NCBI GenBank assembly: GCA_019055375.1
Contig: JAHQIW010000337.1
Coordinates: forward strand, 207,190-271,189
DNA length: 64,000 nucleotides
Reading direction: 5' to 3'
Source of the DNA: Parelaphostrongylus tenuis
Lineage: Eukaryota; Nematoda; Chromadorea; Rhabditida; Metastrongylidae
Shown here: piece after piece, positions 10,345-21,440 of the stretch
Layout: each line of letters opens with the position of its first letter
How positions within the stretch are numbered: position 1 is the first letter of the stretch
Translations under genes and position numbers: made by a program
Notes under the pieces: model-generated
Told to the model about the DNA's origin: nothing
Databases searched by the model: none
What the model saw: only the letters and a program-made list of their open reading frames with translations

Positions 10345-11365
10345 AATGAAAAACCGATCTCATTCGCTGGAGAGGGAATTTTTCATGGAAGTGTTAGTAA
10401 TCATTCGAAAGCTGAGATTTATGACTACAGCCTTACCTCGCCGCTTTTCGATACGCCCCTTTCAATATGCAGCATCCATAAAAAAAAATTATGGTCAATA
10501 CCCGCCTCACGGTGCCCTTATATCCTGAAAAGACCGTTTCTCTGCAACGCAGCAGGTAAAATAAGTCGAATTCGCACGTGCGCGCAAGGGGGTACCTGGC
10601 CAATTCACGTGTCCGCGCGAGAGGCGACCACGTTCGATGACGTGATGATCATCGAATTTTCGGGTAGACGGACGCGTAGAGAAGTACCGCGTCAGCGCTT
10701 CACGTGGTCGCCTCACGCACCGACACGTGAATTGACCAAGGACCCCTCGATCGCACATGAGAATTCAATGTATTTTACCTGCTGCGTTGCAGAGGAACGG
10801 CTTTTTCGGGACATAAGCACAACGATGGGATCACAAACGATTACGCTATCGAATGAATACCAATAGTCCAACGAAAGAGCTCTGTCCGGCGAAAAATATG
10901 GGCGTCAACAAAGCAAGAAATTTTCTTCTGTAGCAACGCTAAAAACAGGCGACGTGGGCTGTGGCCGCGAGTCTCAGCTTTCGAATGATTACTAGCATTC
11001 CTACGAAGGTCGCGGTTCACGTGGTCGCCTCACGCACAGGCACGTGAATTGGCCAAGGACCCCCTTAATCGCACATGAGAATTCAGTGTATTTTACCTGC
11101 TGCGTTGCAGAGGAACGGTTTTTTTTTTGAGGATGTAAGCACAACGTTGGAATCAGAAACGATTACGCTGTCGAATGATTACCAAGAGTCCAACGAAAGA
11201 GCTCTGTAAGGCGAAAATTATGGGCGCCTACTACGCAAGAAATTTCCTTCTGTAGCAACGCCAAAAACAGGCTTTTCCGAAAACCGGCGACATGGGGCTG
11301 TGGCCGCGAGTCTCCGCTTTCGAATGATTACTAGCAGCCCTACAAAAGGCTCCTCTCCAGCCAAT
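10345..11365. mobile_element. Long foldback element with internal duplication
   Basis: The ends (CTCATTCGCTGGAGAGG...; right end near 11370) are inverted copies and match the 1.39-kb element. Inside, a block with TTCACGTGGTCGCCTCACGC, then CCTGCTGCGTTGCAGAGGAA occurs twice (about 10700-10800 and 11010-11120), giving an internal direct duplication of about 0.3 kb. GC content is higher than in the neighbours. The ORFs here on both strands reflect the palindrome and are not genes. Confidence 0.7.
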
Positions 11366-11718
11366 GAGATCGGTTTTTCATTTGTCTTCTTATGACTAGA
11401 AAGAACCAAAAAAGAAAGGAAAAAAAGCAAGAGTGTACCAGGAAAAAGAGTAAAGAATAGATTGGCACATGTGAAATTAAGCAGAGATGAAGTGTGAACG
11501 AAAGAGTACGAATTTTAGAGAGACCCAGAGAGAGGAAAATTCACTGCTGAGAGAGTAAATCGCGACATTTCGGGATGTTACGAGGAGGGAATTGTGAACG
11601 GACACTATGGGGTCCATTTTCGGATTAGAGATTTCAGAACTTTCCCCATGGTCGGATATCGATTGGATGGCTAATCGATGGTAGATCGAGGTGGAGAGAG
11701 TCAGAGAGATCACGGACA

Positions 11719-12144
11719 TTGTACTCATGGATAAAGCTAGTTTTCGGGCGACTCGAGAGAAACAAACTCCTCAGAGCACTCTCGCGCCCTTACGGTTCGG
11801 TTTTCTATGTACCGTATTTTTTCATGTTGGCGTATTTTAGGGTGTGTTCGGACAAACACCCGAAAATACGACACAATGGAAAAGAAAACGATATTCAAGT
11901 CCTAGCGCATATCATCCCGCATGAGGACGAGTCGGTCGTAGACTGTCGATTCGGGTCATTCATCGGCTTTCAAGTCTGTAAGGATGCCGTGAGATGTCAA
12001 ATCTCGCTTAGCTACTGTAATGGCAGCGTCGCGTCTCGTGGGAAGGCAGGCGCAGACAGCCAGACATGCACGCACAGACCCGCAGATGCCGCCAGCGGCG
12101 ACGCGACACCGCCTTCCTATCGACGGTGGTCCTCAGAGGGTTAA
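11719..12144 (+). other. Unrecognised 141-codon ORF in a GC-richer patch
   Basis: One of the longest open frames outside a recognised element in the first 17 kb. The translation shows no domain I recognise. The second half is rich in Ala, Ser, Arg and Asp and coincides with a GC-rich stretch (11930-12140). A hairpin (about 11830-11872, arms GTATTTTAGGGTGT/ACACCCGAAAATAC) lies in the first half. It is not split by obvious introns. It could be a coding exon or chance; the antisense strand (11477-11728) is also open just upstream. Confidence 0.2.
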
Positions 12145-12242
12145 GAAGACAAAGGCGTCAGAACGACAGTCGAATAGAGCTTACCTGTCAATCTCGTGGT
12201 GTTAGGCAAGATATCGAAGAAACTACTGCTGACTGAATAAAG

Positions 12243-12515
12243 GATGAGCCCGCGCGGCGCAGTGTTTGAAAGGGCTCTGCATTGCACACGATGTCGATGG
12301 TTCGATCTCGTGCTCATGGCTCTCCAAATCTTCCATCCCACCGATGTCGCAGAAGTGGGTACAGACTTGTCCGGGAGTATAGCTGCACTGATTTGATACA
12401 TTGGTAAGCCGCATGCATTCAGTCAGTTCTAACTAGAATAAATATGTAGAGGAATGCAGTGGAATGGATGGCCCATCCCTCGGGGATTGGTAGACGCTGA
12501 GAGCTTCATTCTTTA
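12243..12515 (+). repeat. tRNA-derived SINE-like repeat, family 2
   Basis: The head GAGCCCGCGCGGCGCAGTG ends GGTTCGATCTCGTGCTC and is followed by the standard family 2 body and the tail GGGATTGGTAGACGCTGAG. Confidence 0.68.
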
Positions 12516-12609
12516 TTGATTAAAGAATATTTGGAAAAGAAATTGAAATTGCAGCTCTCACTTGCGACTATCCGCATTTAACAATCTAAATAATAGAGAC
12601 ATAAGTCCA

Positions 12610-13075
12610 ATACTTCAATATAATAAACCCAATGATGTAAAGTGGTGTGCAAAAACGCTTGCTTCAGCCGGGATTCGATCCCAGGTCTTACTCTTTCAGG
12701 GAGCATGTGCTTAACCGTTGCACTACCGGCGCTCGCTTTGCACAGCACTCTTACTTACGCTATGACGCGTTGTCTGCCAGCAGCCAACCGTCTACGGTGT
12801 GACGGGGCAGTCACTATCGACATTGAATCCACTTATGTTGACAGAGACTGGGTTTCAGTTACCAATCGGAAATCATTTTATTTGACCGCCTTACGGTGTA
12901 GCGTAGAAAGAGTGGAGTGCAAAACAAGCGTCGGTGGTGCAACGGTTTAGCATATGCTCCCGGAAAGAGTAAGATCTGGGGTTCGAATCCCGCCCGACGC
13001 AAACGCTTTTGCACACCATTGGGTTTACTGTAACATCATAACACCGCATCAGGCGGTCAAATAAAATGATTTCAG
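12610..13075. repeat. Inverted pair of SINE family 1 copies
   Basis: A minus-strand head (about 12664-12735) and a plus-strand head (about 12922-13001) are separated by the family 1 body. The outer flanks AATGATGTAAAGTGGTGTGC and AACGCTTTTGCACACCATTG are inverted. The plus head has GGGGTTCGAATCCCGCC. The unit ends with the ACCGC...GCGGT hairpin and TCAAATAAAATGAT. Confidence 0.7.
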
Positions 13076-13129
13076 ATTGATCATTGAAACTTCAATATCA
13101 ATCAATTATACGGAGTGTGTGTTTATCGA

Positions 13130-13860
13130 GTGAATCTCCACCTAATCCTCCAACTTCCACAGACCCAAATCTGCGTGTCTAGCTGATAAAGACGGACTCT
13201 CTGCCTCACTTGTCTGCCACTCTCACCCCAGCGTGAGAGCGGCTCCACCTTCTCCTCTGCGACCGTAACTCCCGGCTTGGCGATCATTGTCTCAATCCTC
13301 TTTGTCACTCGGCATCCGTCCGTCGGGAAGAATGTTGCTGGTTCGATCCCTACCACACCACTTTACTGTAGTTTTTCTGCTGCTACCTTTTTGTTTTCAC
13401 TACAATATGCTTGAATCACTGACTCACACCATATCTAATATAGTAATACCGTAACACAAGCGATTTATGTATATAGTTTGATCATCGCTAATTATTCAAC
13501 AATCTTCAATTTATAAATACAAGACAATTGAACCTTTTTGCTAAAATAATCACGTTATAGAAGAACCTTCGATATTTATCGACATCACAAAGATAACACC
13601 AAAAAACTACGGTGAAGTGTTGTGGTAGGAGATCGAACCATCAACTTCCACCGCGGACTGCTCGTCGTTTGCCATTATGTCGGGTGGCAGAGAGGAGTGA
13701 GACAGACTTTGATTCTCATACTGGGGTTTACAGTCGCAGAGAGGAGGTGGAGCCGTTTTCAGCTGTGGGGGAGAGAGTGGCAGGGAGGTGGGGCAGACAG
13801 TTCACGCTTGCCAGATATACACGCAGATGTGGGTCTGTGGAAGTCAAAGGTCAAGCCTGA
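13130..13860. repeat. Inverted pair of a third repeat family
   Basis: The minus strand of 13135-13380 and the plus strand of 13600-13855 share GGTGGAGCCG, GAGAGTGGCAG, GGGTCTGTGGAAGT and a start of the type TGGTGTGGTAGGGATCGAAC. The TTCGATCC block resembles a B box, so a tRNA-related origin is possible. The spacer (13380-13600) is AT-rich and empty. Confidence 0.6.
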
Positions 13861-14300
13861 TCATGTTGAGTTATATGCAAAGCATTCGACCCAGTTGTGA
13901 GTTGAATCTGCGTTTCGTTCGTACCGAGAGGCGCGTGCTCCCACTGCACCACAAAGGTTGCTGTTTTGCAATCACTCTTTCTTTGATACGAGCTACCGAA
14001 GTGTTAGTAACCAGCCCTTAACAGGTTTGATCTGGTAAGTCCATATCGACATTGCACCCAGCTAATTGATGGCAGCTTCGATAGTTTATACCGAAGAGAG
14101 TACTAGCAGGAGGGTGATCTTGATGGTGTAGGGGGTGAGAGCGGCACCCTTCATAACTGAATCACGCGTTAAACTCCCACGTAAGGGCGATTCTTTTGCA
14201 TATCACTACAATTCTTGATTGTGTACTACATCATAACATTGCTAGAAAGCGTTAAATTGAGGTATTTGTATAGTATATACTCCACTTACCATTCTACTAG
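13861..14300. other. No recognisable feature
   Basis: Mixed sequence with short ORFs only. A few pieces resemble SINE bodies (CATATCGACATTGCACCCA, about 14041), but the boundaries could not be set. Confidence 0.3.
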
Positions 14301-14640
14301 ATGTTTTTAAATTAGATCGGTATTGTGACTGGAAACATTTTGGATTTCGCAAATGTATCTGAAACAGCAATGAATAGTTCGCTTCAGTAGAACTCTAGCA
14401 GTTATTCCATCTGCGGTCAGCGACGTTTTCCAGAGGGCGCTAGAGGGTAGATCTGCTAGATCCGTCCACGACAAGCACACCAATGGTCGTCTGCTCAATC
14501 ACCTGTATAACCTGTCGTCCTGTTGATCGTCGAGTGACCCGAGCGAACACCACCACCACTGCGATTTTTCCCTATCGCGTGCAAGAGTAGCCCAGGGGGT
14601 CTTCTTCGCTCTAGGGGCCAGGCTCTTTAGCCTGTGGCAT
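14300..14640 (-). pseudogene. RTE-like LINE 3' end (decayed)
   Basis: On the minus strand, from 14640 downward, the frame reads TPWATLARDREKSQWW, then GSLDDQQDDRLYR. This is the final conserved block of the nematode RTE family, and it is followed by the expected GTTATACAGGTGAT-type tail. Upstream coding sequence is lost. Confidence 0.6.
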
Positions 14641-14779
14641 TAATGTCTTCTCGATAGTAAATGATAATTTTTTGATAGGTAAAAGACTTATGGAGCTAGG
14701 ATATCGCAAAGTCAGAGAAGAGCCTTTGCTCTATCCATTAACCGGTTGACTTCCGCGGACTCAAACTGGGCGTATCTTT

Positions 14780-16580
14780 CTGTACTTGTACAAAATATGA
14801 CATTCCTAAGTGTTGACTAATCTTAGCTCAGGCCATTCATTATCATTTCCATTGAATCTCAAGGGAAACTGATTGAATATAACAAAATAGTGTTCGTGAC
14901 AATATGCTACATATTTCTCGCACCTACTGTACATCTCATGGCTTGGCAATCTGAATGTTTTAGAGAAATAGCATTCTGTCAGACTAAATTCCTAACCATC
15001 ATTTCCGTGTACAAGCCGTGCCAGAAACCCCGTAGTCAGAGTACTTCTGAATAAATATGTCTCCAAAGACTGTGTCCCTCCCAGTCACAACTATTCCGAG
15101 TCAATCCCAGACAACTGGCGACCATGGCAAGATTATTTTATGTCGTGGATCCTCACAAAGGTTTCTCCACACAGGCTCTTTCTTCTAAGGCATCAATGAG
15201 AAATACATCCGAGTGGTATCATTTGGACTTTGCCACCTCACTCTGAAGTTTTTCCAGCAACTATGAACCGTACGAGATTATCGAGTATGTACGATGCTAA
15301 TCGATCATGTGCAAAATTCTGTTGATGCGTCATGAAAATAGATACAGGATCCATCAGTACTGCGAAGAATAATTCACCATCAAAAATTAGGCTTCTTGGT
15401 TTAAAAAACCACCAGTGGTCGTGAAAAAAATGCGTATGCGCACGGAGATCGATGTCACTCGTGGAAGAACCGAAACATTCATGAATACAAATCCTCGTCT
15501 ACCAGACGTCGGGAAATGCGGATATGGTTCAATTGCGGTTACCTTTACTTTTCAAACCTTTCCTCAAGCAATATTCAAGCAGTATGAATAGGATATACAA
15601 CATCGTGTTGAGCAACAATTGCGTATGGATACATCACAGGAAGTTGCATATTCTCGGCAAACATTCTTTTAATTCTGAGTCATAGTCACCTCCAAATAAT
15701 AAGTTGGGAAAAAAAGTCTTGAGAAAATGCTTGTAACTTTTTTAGTGTCGGCCATTTTTTGTGTTTTTTGGGCTCATTTGAAAGCTTGTCTTCTCCAGCG
15801 TAGGTTGGTATATAATTTATCTACTTAGTTCAAGATGGTGTTAACAGGCGAACAAATTAGACTGTTGACGATGCACGAATGGCTGTTGGGTTTGAATGCA
15901 ACGGTGGCAAGTGAACGCATGAATCGGCTTGGGGCGAAGACACAATTGACAAAAGTACGCTGTACAGGTAGTTCAAAAAGTGCTTGATTGAAGGAGAGTA
16001 CTTTGAGTAATAGTTTCTGCCTTTATTTGGGTGTACTAGGTGCATAAGTGTTTCAAAAGCATTTTCTCAAAACTTTTTCCCCAACCTATTAAGTCAGATT
16101 ATGTTCGCGGGTAGGGTTGTGACGCCACATATGAGGAAACCAGACGAACTGTTGTGCCAGTTCAATCCACCGTTCATCGCCAGGCTCTTCACTGTCATCT
16201 CCGTTATGGAAATAGCTATCAGAAATACCAAGCATAAAAAGGATATATAATAAGAAATAATATTGACGTAATATAGCGTGGTAGAAACGTTGGAAGGACT
16301 CCTCTGACTTCGGCGTTTCTGGCAGGGCTTATATACGGAGATAAAGGCTAGAAATTTTCTCTGTAGAATGCTATTTCTCTACAACATTCAATTTGCCAAG
16401 CCATGAGATGCACAGATAAATGTTTGCGAGAGAATAATGGTTAATTATATTGCCATATATTGTCTACTATAACATCATTTTGTTATATTTAATCTGTTTC
16501 CTATGTTCAATAGAAATGATTCTGCCTATGCTAAGATTAGTCAACACTCAAGAATACCATATTCTGTACAATTACGGAAA
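14780..16580. mobile_element. DNA element with about 250-bp terminal inverted repeats
   Basis: The left arm (about 14780-15047) contains TGTTGACTAATCTTAGC, TCATGGCTTGGCAATCTGAA, TAGAGAAATAGCATTCT and AAGCCGTGCCAGAA. The same pieces occur inverted and in reverse order at 16297-16580. The arms are about 80% identical by eye. The 1.25-kb interior has no intact transposase and carries a nested mariner derivative (15702-16086). The superfamily is not recognised. Confidence 0.7.
15702..16086 (+). mobile_element. Internally deleted mariner element
   Basis: TIRs AGTTGGGAAAAAAAGTCTTG and its inverted partner (ends CCCCAACC) are flanked by TA on both sides, the mariner target duplication. An ATG at 15836 opens MVLTGEQIRLLTMHEWLLG, then LNATVASERMNRLG, which matches the N-terminus of mariner transposases. 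The frame then stops. About 385 bp remain of a usual 1.3 kb. Confidence 0.8.
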
Positions 16581-16699
16581 CTCCCGCCACATGAAGAAGC
16601 TAACACGTTTATATTTTACTGAGGCGTGCGAAAGAAAGGCTAAGGATAGATGGGCATGAGTAGAAAAGAGGCAACAGTAGTAGTAGAGCAGTTGCTAAA

Positions 16700-16900
16700 C
16701 TCTCGAAGTGGGTGAAACTATTTGGGAGTATGTCTCATTGTCAATATTTGAGTGACATGTCGTTGTGGGCTCTTGTATAGCCCAATACACGAGTTTCGGC
16801 CTTGCAGCCTCGTAAGACCTCGTAACAGACCACATGACATTTTGGCTCAAATCATAATAACGAGGTACAATGAAATTTGAGTGTGGTCTTAATAACACTC
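16700..16900. mobile_element. Foldback remnant with decayed hammerhead motif
   Basis: Arms GTGGGCTCTTGTATAGCCC and GTAACAGACCACATGACATT belong to the hammerhead foldback family. The minus-strand motif has CTTACGA in place of CTGANGA, so the core is broken. The trailing TTTGAGTGTGGTCTTAATAA also recurs at 25.97 kb. Confidence 0.55.
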
Positions 16901-17289
16901 AAAATAATCGGTAAAACATTTTGGAATATCTTGAGAGGGTTAAGATAGTCGAGAAAATGATGGATAGGAGCGAGATCAAGGGGCAGTGATCTTCTAGTAT
17001 TGTTCAATGGAACCTTGAAAGGGATGTCATTGACGAAGACGAGAGATCCCTTGATTGGAAAGGTTATCGATCTTGCAGGTCACGAAGCGTTGCAAACAAC
17101 TCAAACAGAAGAAAGTTGTAATGCAACTTTAACTTTTTGTCTGTATTTAACTTATTGTATTTAACTTACTGAGATAACATGTCGTCTTGCATTTGGCCAG
17201 GAGATGGTTCAGAGGACAAGTGATAGCTGCAGTTGTTTCTCCATAGGATGTCGTGCACACAAGGATAATCTCGGCGCCTCCTATACGCC

Positions 17290-17460
17290 AGCGTGAGAAC
17301 GATGCCACATCCTCTGCTCCGGTAAGTCGCCGACTACAGTACTACTTTTTATTGCAAGACTGCGTGAATCAGTCCAACGCTCATTTGCGGATCTTGAAAC
17401 GAAAAGTAGTACTGTAGTTGGCGATTAATTGAGGCAGAGGAGGTGGCATCGTCCCCACTC
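17290..17460. repeat. Inverted repeat at the start of duplication copy 1
   Basis: GATGCCACATCCTCTG...CCGACTACAGTACTACTTTT pairs with AAAAGTAGTACTGTAGTTGG...CAGAGGAGGTGGCATC. The stem is about 60 bp with a loop of about 50 bp. The counterpart in copy 2 is at about 38145-38305. Confidence 0.6.
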
Positions 17461-18008
17461 TGGCGGACACATCCAGTTCAAGTCCGCAGAAGTCAACCGG
17501 TTAATGCTATGATTTTAGTATTGTAAACCGTTTTGTTATACTACGTCTTTCGGTGCCATATAGGTATTCAGATCACAGACGTAAAAAATTTGCAACTGAT
17601 GGTGAAAGTGTTTGGATATTATTATTCACCAAGCCCATACGAGGCTCATGATTTATCATAAATAGATCGAGATAAAGAACATTGAAATAGAGGTCAGAAA
17701 TCCAACTTTGCTAGACCTATTAGGAACCGATCGTATTTCCGGAGCTCATCACACTACCTTCCTTAAGATTTTCAAAGTCACAGATGAGTGGAAGTTATAG
17801 CCAGCAAAAGCTGTTTGTGGACACGAATAAATCAGCTTGCCGCCTACTCCTCAATCAATCGTGTGCGTCACCAACTGGCATGCATATAATATCTTCTTCG
17901 TTTCTTAGAACATCCTTTTTTGGCGATGATTTCGGTACATATGAATTTTGCTCCGTTTGATGACTATGATGAGAATAGTAAACGTCTCAAATGTATACAA
18001 TGACTATA

Positions 18009-18531
18009 TATTAGATTGGTGCAAAACAGGTGCGGTTTTACGGCGGTGTGAAATCAAAATTAGCTTTTATTTTACTCTTGGCAAATGGCGACCTACCGTA
18101 GAATGGTTCTTCTGCAACATCTCGTATAGTCTTAAGAATATCAGCTACGATTTCTACGTTGACATTATCTTTCACTAATCTCTTCAATCATAAAACTTCT
18201 TGAACCACCACTGCTGCTTGCATTTGTTATCAGTTCGTGGGCGAAATGAGTTTTTGATGTTGCGAGTTGTAACTGCTGCTTTATGATCCATTCAAACTCA
18301 CGGAGTGAAACCGCGATTACTCTTGCGACAGTGAACATCCTTCCCATAGTCTATAATATATATAAAACAAACACGAAGTAATACGCCGCTAGCAACAAAA
18401 CATAAATAGCAAGTAAGGCACATAAAATTTATATACAACGTAGCGACATTAAATTCAAGAATACCCATAAATATCAAAGACAAATTTCAATAATTCACAA
18501 ACCGTAATTGCTTTTGCATCAGCCTTGAATA
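18009..18531. mobile_element. Mariner-type MITE, copy 1
   Basis: The left end TTAGATTGGTGCAAAACAGG, then GTGCGGTTTT, and the inverted right end AAACCGTAATTGCTTTTGCA, then TCAGCC, are the classic mariner terminal repeat (TTGGTGCAAAAGTAATTGCG type). The interior is non-coding. The orthologous copy is at 38873-39420. Confidence 0.68.
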
Positions 18532-18539
18532 TTACGACA

Positions 18540-19430
18540 CCGATTATTAGTTTGGAAAGAAAGTTCTGGGGCACTCGCAAAAATGCGAAATTTTATGCAT
18601 GGATATTGAAAAACAATAATAACTATTCTTTGCAATAAAACCCATCGATTTCTACGACTTTCTGCCATCGATCCGCCAAGTTTCGATTTGGTCGAGGTCG
18701 ACCAATCCTTCGACTTCAAATGAACGAAGTCTGACATGTCTTTTCAACTTCATCAAACGATTCAGATTGACGGATCCTTAAAAATTGATCGGCTTAGATC
18801 GGAAAAGACCAAAGTCGGATGGAGCGCAATCTGGACTGTAGCCGAGATGTGGCAGAACTGCGACTTCGTCCAATTCACATCAAAGTGGAAATGAAAGACG
18901 AATATTACTCAGGCCTTCGGTGGGAAAATCCCACACAAGAAACTGTAATATTCCCATGATATATGCATGGGAGTTATCTCCTGCTTATTAAAATGCCCCG
19001 AAACTTTCTTTCGAACCTTATATGCAACTTGCCACTTCTCGAATCTATGCTCTCGAGATCTTCACCTTAGTGTTCATGAACCAGTAATCTTGGAAAATCA
19101 AACCAAAAACTAGGGCTTCAAAGGATTCTCTTTGGTGGGTCTTATCATCAACGAGAGCCATTATAACGTCCTAAAGCGTATCTGGGAAATTGAGACGACA
19201 TAATCAACCTACTCAGCGAACGGTGATATTTGAGAATATAATCCAGTATCAAGGCGAAATTCAACATGCACAAATCGCAATTCCTTTTTCACCATCTGAT
19301 AAATGGCTAAATGACTGTGCTACAAATCACTGAATATTTTTAGTAAATTCACTAAACTTAACATAGAAGTGAAAAAAGCGAAAATGAATCGCAGTGATAA
19401 GTGTCTCCACTTTGTGTCACTGATCAATCT
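18540..19430 (-). pseudogene. Mariner transposase remnant, copy 1
   Basis: On the minus strand, pieces corresponding to HLGYSPDCAPSDFGLFRS (the mariner YSPDLAPSDYHLF block) appear across frame changes at about 18790-18860. These are followed by SFEVEGLVDLDQIETW and MAESRRNRWV, like the transposase C-terminus. Copy 2 keeps more of the protein, including HDNARPH. There are many stops and shifts. Confidence 0.55.
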
Positions 19431-19690
19431 TTTGATCTAAGCAAGGCACCATTTCTCGCACATGTGGGACACGCTGTGGTGAGTTTCCAGGAATAAGGGG
19501 CAACCCATAAAGAACTGAATGGTGAGTTATAGAAGAAGCTGTCAACTCAGTGATTTGGAGATTTATGTGTAGAGTCTATCCTGCTTTGGTTATGAAGGTG
19601 TTTTTGAATGGGATGCACGTTCATTTGATCTTTCCAGGCTCTGAATAGGTGATAGCGCCAAAAGCCAGCTTTCGTCATTCTACCACCTTT
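19430..19690 (+). mobile_element. 3' end of a second Penelope-like family, copy 1
   Basis: Shares AGTCTATCCTGCTTTGGT and a ribozyme-like block (GGCTCTGAATAGGTGATAGC, then GCCAAAAGCCAGC) with 40.76-41.02 kb and 36.15-36.36 kb. The 36-kb version has the better GACGA...GCCGAAACGTC form. The coding part is absent. Confidence 0.45.
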
Positions 19691-20029
19691 CATCAAAATT
19701 TACTCTCAACAAGCTCGCATGGGCTCATCAAGGAAGCACGCTCGCCTTTATGCCAAAGATGGCTATTAGGTAATTCTTTCATTCTTCTAGTTCTCTTGAT
19801 CGATCTTCATCTAAATGGATTCTTGAGTTTTTATGAGATGAGTCGTCGTAGGTGTTCGTGTTTGACTCTAGAAATTTCCGAGAATGTTCTTCAAACAACT
19901 GAGATTGTTTTGAGTGGAACGAAACGTGGGCCAGTAAATACGCCCTTGAAAGGGAAAGGAAAAATTTTGACTACTATAAAAATCGTGAGAGAGAAAATAA
20001 TATTCACCAAGTAATTTAGAGTGATGTGC

Positions 20030-20290
20030 AAAACACTCGCGTCAGGCGCGACTGGAACCGGGACCACCCTTTTTCCGGGAGCGCGTGCTCTATCCGTTAC
20101 ACTAGTGGCGCACATTTTGCACAACGCTCTTTCTACGCTATAGCGCATCTATCTGTCAGCCGCCAGCCGTCAACGACCTGACCCAGGTAGTCGCTATCGA
20201 CATTGAACCCAGTCATTTTGACAGATTTTGCGTATTAAAGATCAAATGGAATTGTCTTTATTTAGGCGCTTTAGCGGTGGTAAGATTTTT
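20030..20290 (-). repeat. SINE family 1, copy 1 ortholog
   Basis: The minus-strand head (about 20036-20112) is followed by the body with TCTGTCAGCCGCCAGCCGTC, then AACGACCTGACCCAGG, and ends with the GCGCTTTAGCGGTGG hairpin. The ortholog in duplication copy 2 is at 41365-41590. Confidence 0.7.
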
Positions 20291-20639
20291 TATTCTTTTT
20301 ATTCTTTTATTAATTATTAAGGTTTTTTTTTCTTTTTTGTACTGTATACTTTACAGGCAAGCATACGGAGAGAGACTTTGTCAAAATGTTAAATGAAATT
20401 TCTCGCTTGGAAAATTTATACGCCGCGCACGAGGATGTATTCATCGTCTTAAAGAAGTAAGAACAGTTCATATTTTATACAAGAACTTCTTCAGACAACT
20501 GAATTTGATTTAGGTGTGAGGAGTCGTGAGCAGGAAAAATAGTGCTTGAGAAAAGGAGGAACAATTCTGACTGCTATAAGAATGTTATCTAGTACTGGTA
20601 TCGTATAATTTTGCTGTTAACAACCCGTGTCTGCTCATC

Positions 20640-21340
20640 AAGAAAAAGGTGAAATATAAAATTGTCACAGGTTTAGACTGTAGAACTTTCACTCCTTAGT
20701 TTTATATTACCAATGCTATCAATTCATAATAGAATACCAAAAGATTGATCGCACACTCAATGAATCCACTTTTCCTAAGTTTGTGAAAAGCGGACGACGG
20801 TCGATCATTTGAGGCCAGTCCACAGCATCACTCGATTGTCCTCCCCGTTCCTCGTCGTCTCTTTTTCATATTGCCTATTTGTTACTGATTTAATATTGTT
20901 TGTAACCCACCGTAGTCTAGAAGAGCAAAACTTGGCTTACTGCCTTCTCAGATACACATCTCATAGAAAGTAGGGTTACTTACCGCCTTGTTATATGATC
21001 ATCGATTGAATGCTGCTCCACTGACAACTGTAATTGCAAGCTCGTGCCATGGAGACGAGCAAAAGTGAGGGTCAAGGGCGACTCACCCCCGGGGCACAGG
21101 CATAAGGCTCTTAATATTAGTCCTGACCATATTATGCTGACACGATCACGACATCTACAATATGCATGAGTCAAAAACCCTGCATACCACCCCAGAGTTT
21201 CGTAATTCCGAGGCAACCATGGTAACAGCACAAGCCTCGTCTCCTGGTCGTTGCTTGCAAACCCCTTGCTAAGTGAGATACCGTTCGTGACTTTGTCAGT
21301 TGATTGTCGTTCCTCGTCTTCACTTGTTCATGACATGTTA
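20640..21340. other. Conserved between copies 1 and 2, function unknown
   Basis: The region matches 41.88-42.60 kb. A minus-strand frame (20980-21231) encodes LPWLPRNYETLGWYAGFLTH and CRDRVSIIWSGLILRA. It is preserved almost unchanged in copy 2 and ends at a possible GGTGAGTCGC donor. It could be an old exon or the 5' part of the Penelope-like element. No family was recognised. Confidence 0.3.
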
Positions 21341-21405
21341 ACACATCGAGAAACTTATCTTGATTAGCTGAAGCGAGGTTGATAAAGTAATCGTGATAGT
21401 AATTC

Positions 21406-21440
21406 GGCTGACGTTTCGGCGACTCGCCTTCTTCAGAGCC
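21406..21440 (-). ncRNA. Hammerhead-like motif, 5' inverted repeat of Penelope-like element
   Basis: On the minus strand: stem I GGCT with AGCC, core CTGAAGA, one extra A, stem II GGCG/CGCC with loop AGT, GAAA, then C-G and GTC with no loop in stem III. Hammerheads with a minimal stem III are known from Penelope-like elements. The extra A between core and stem II departs from consensus. Confidence 0.5.

Noticed and set aside
12922..13001. tRNA gene with GGA-like anticodon
   Set aside because: The loop would have C at position 33 instead of U, and it is one of at least a dozen diverged copies in the window, several with a common body.
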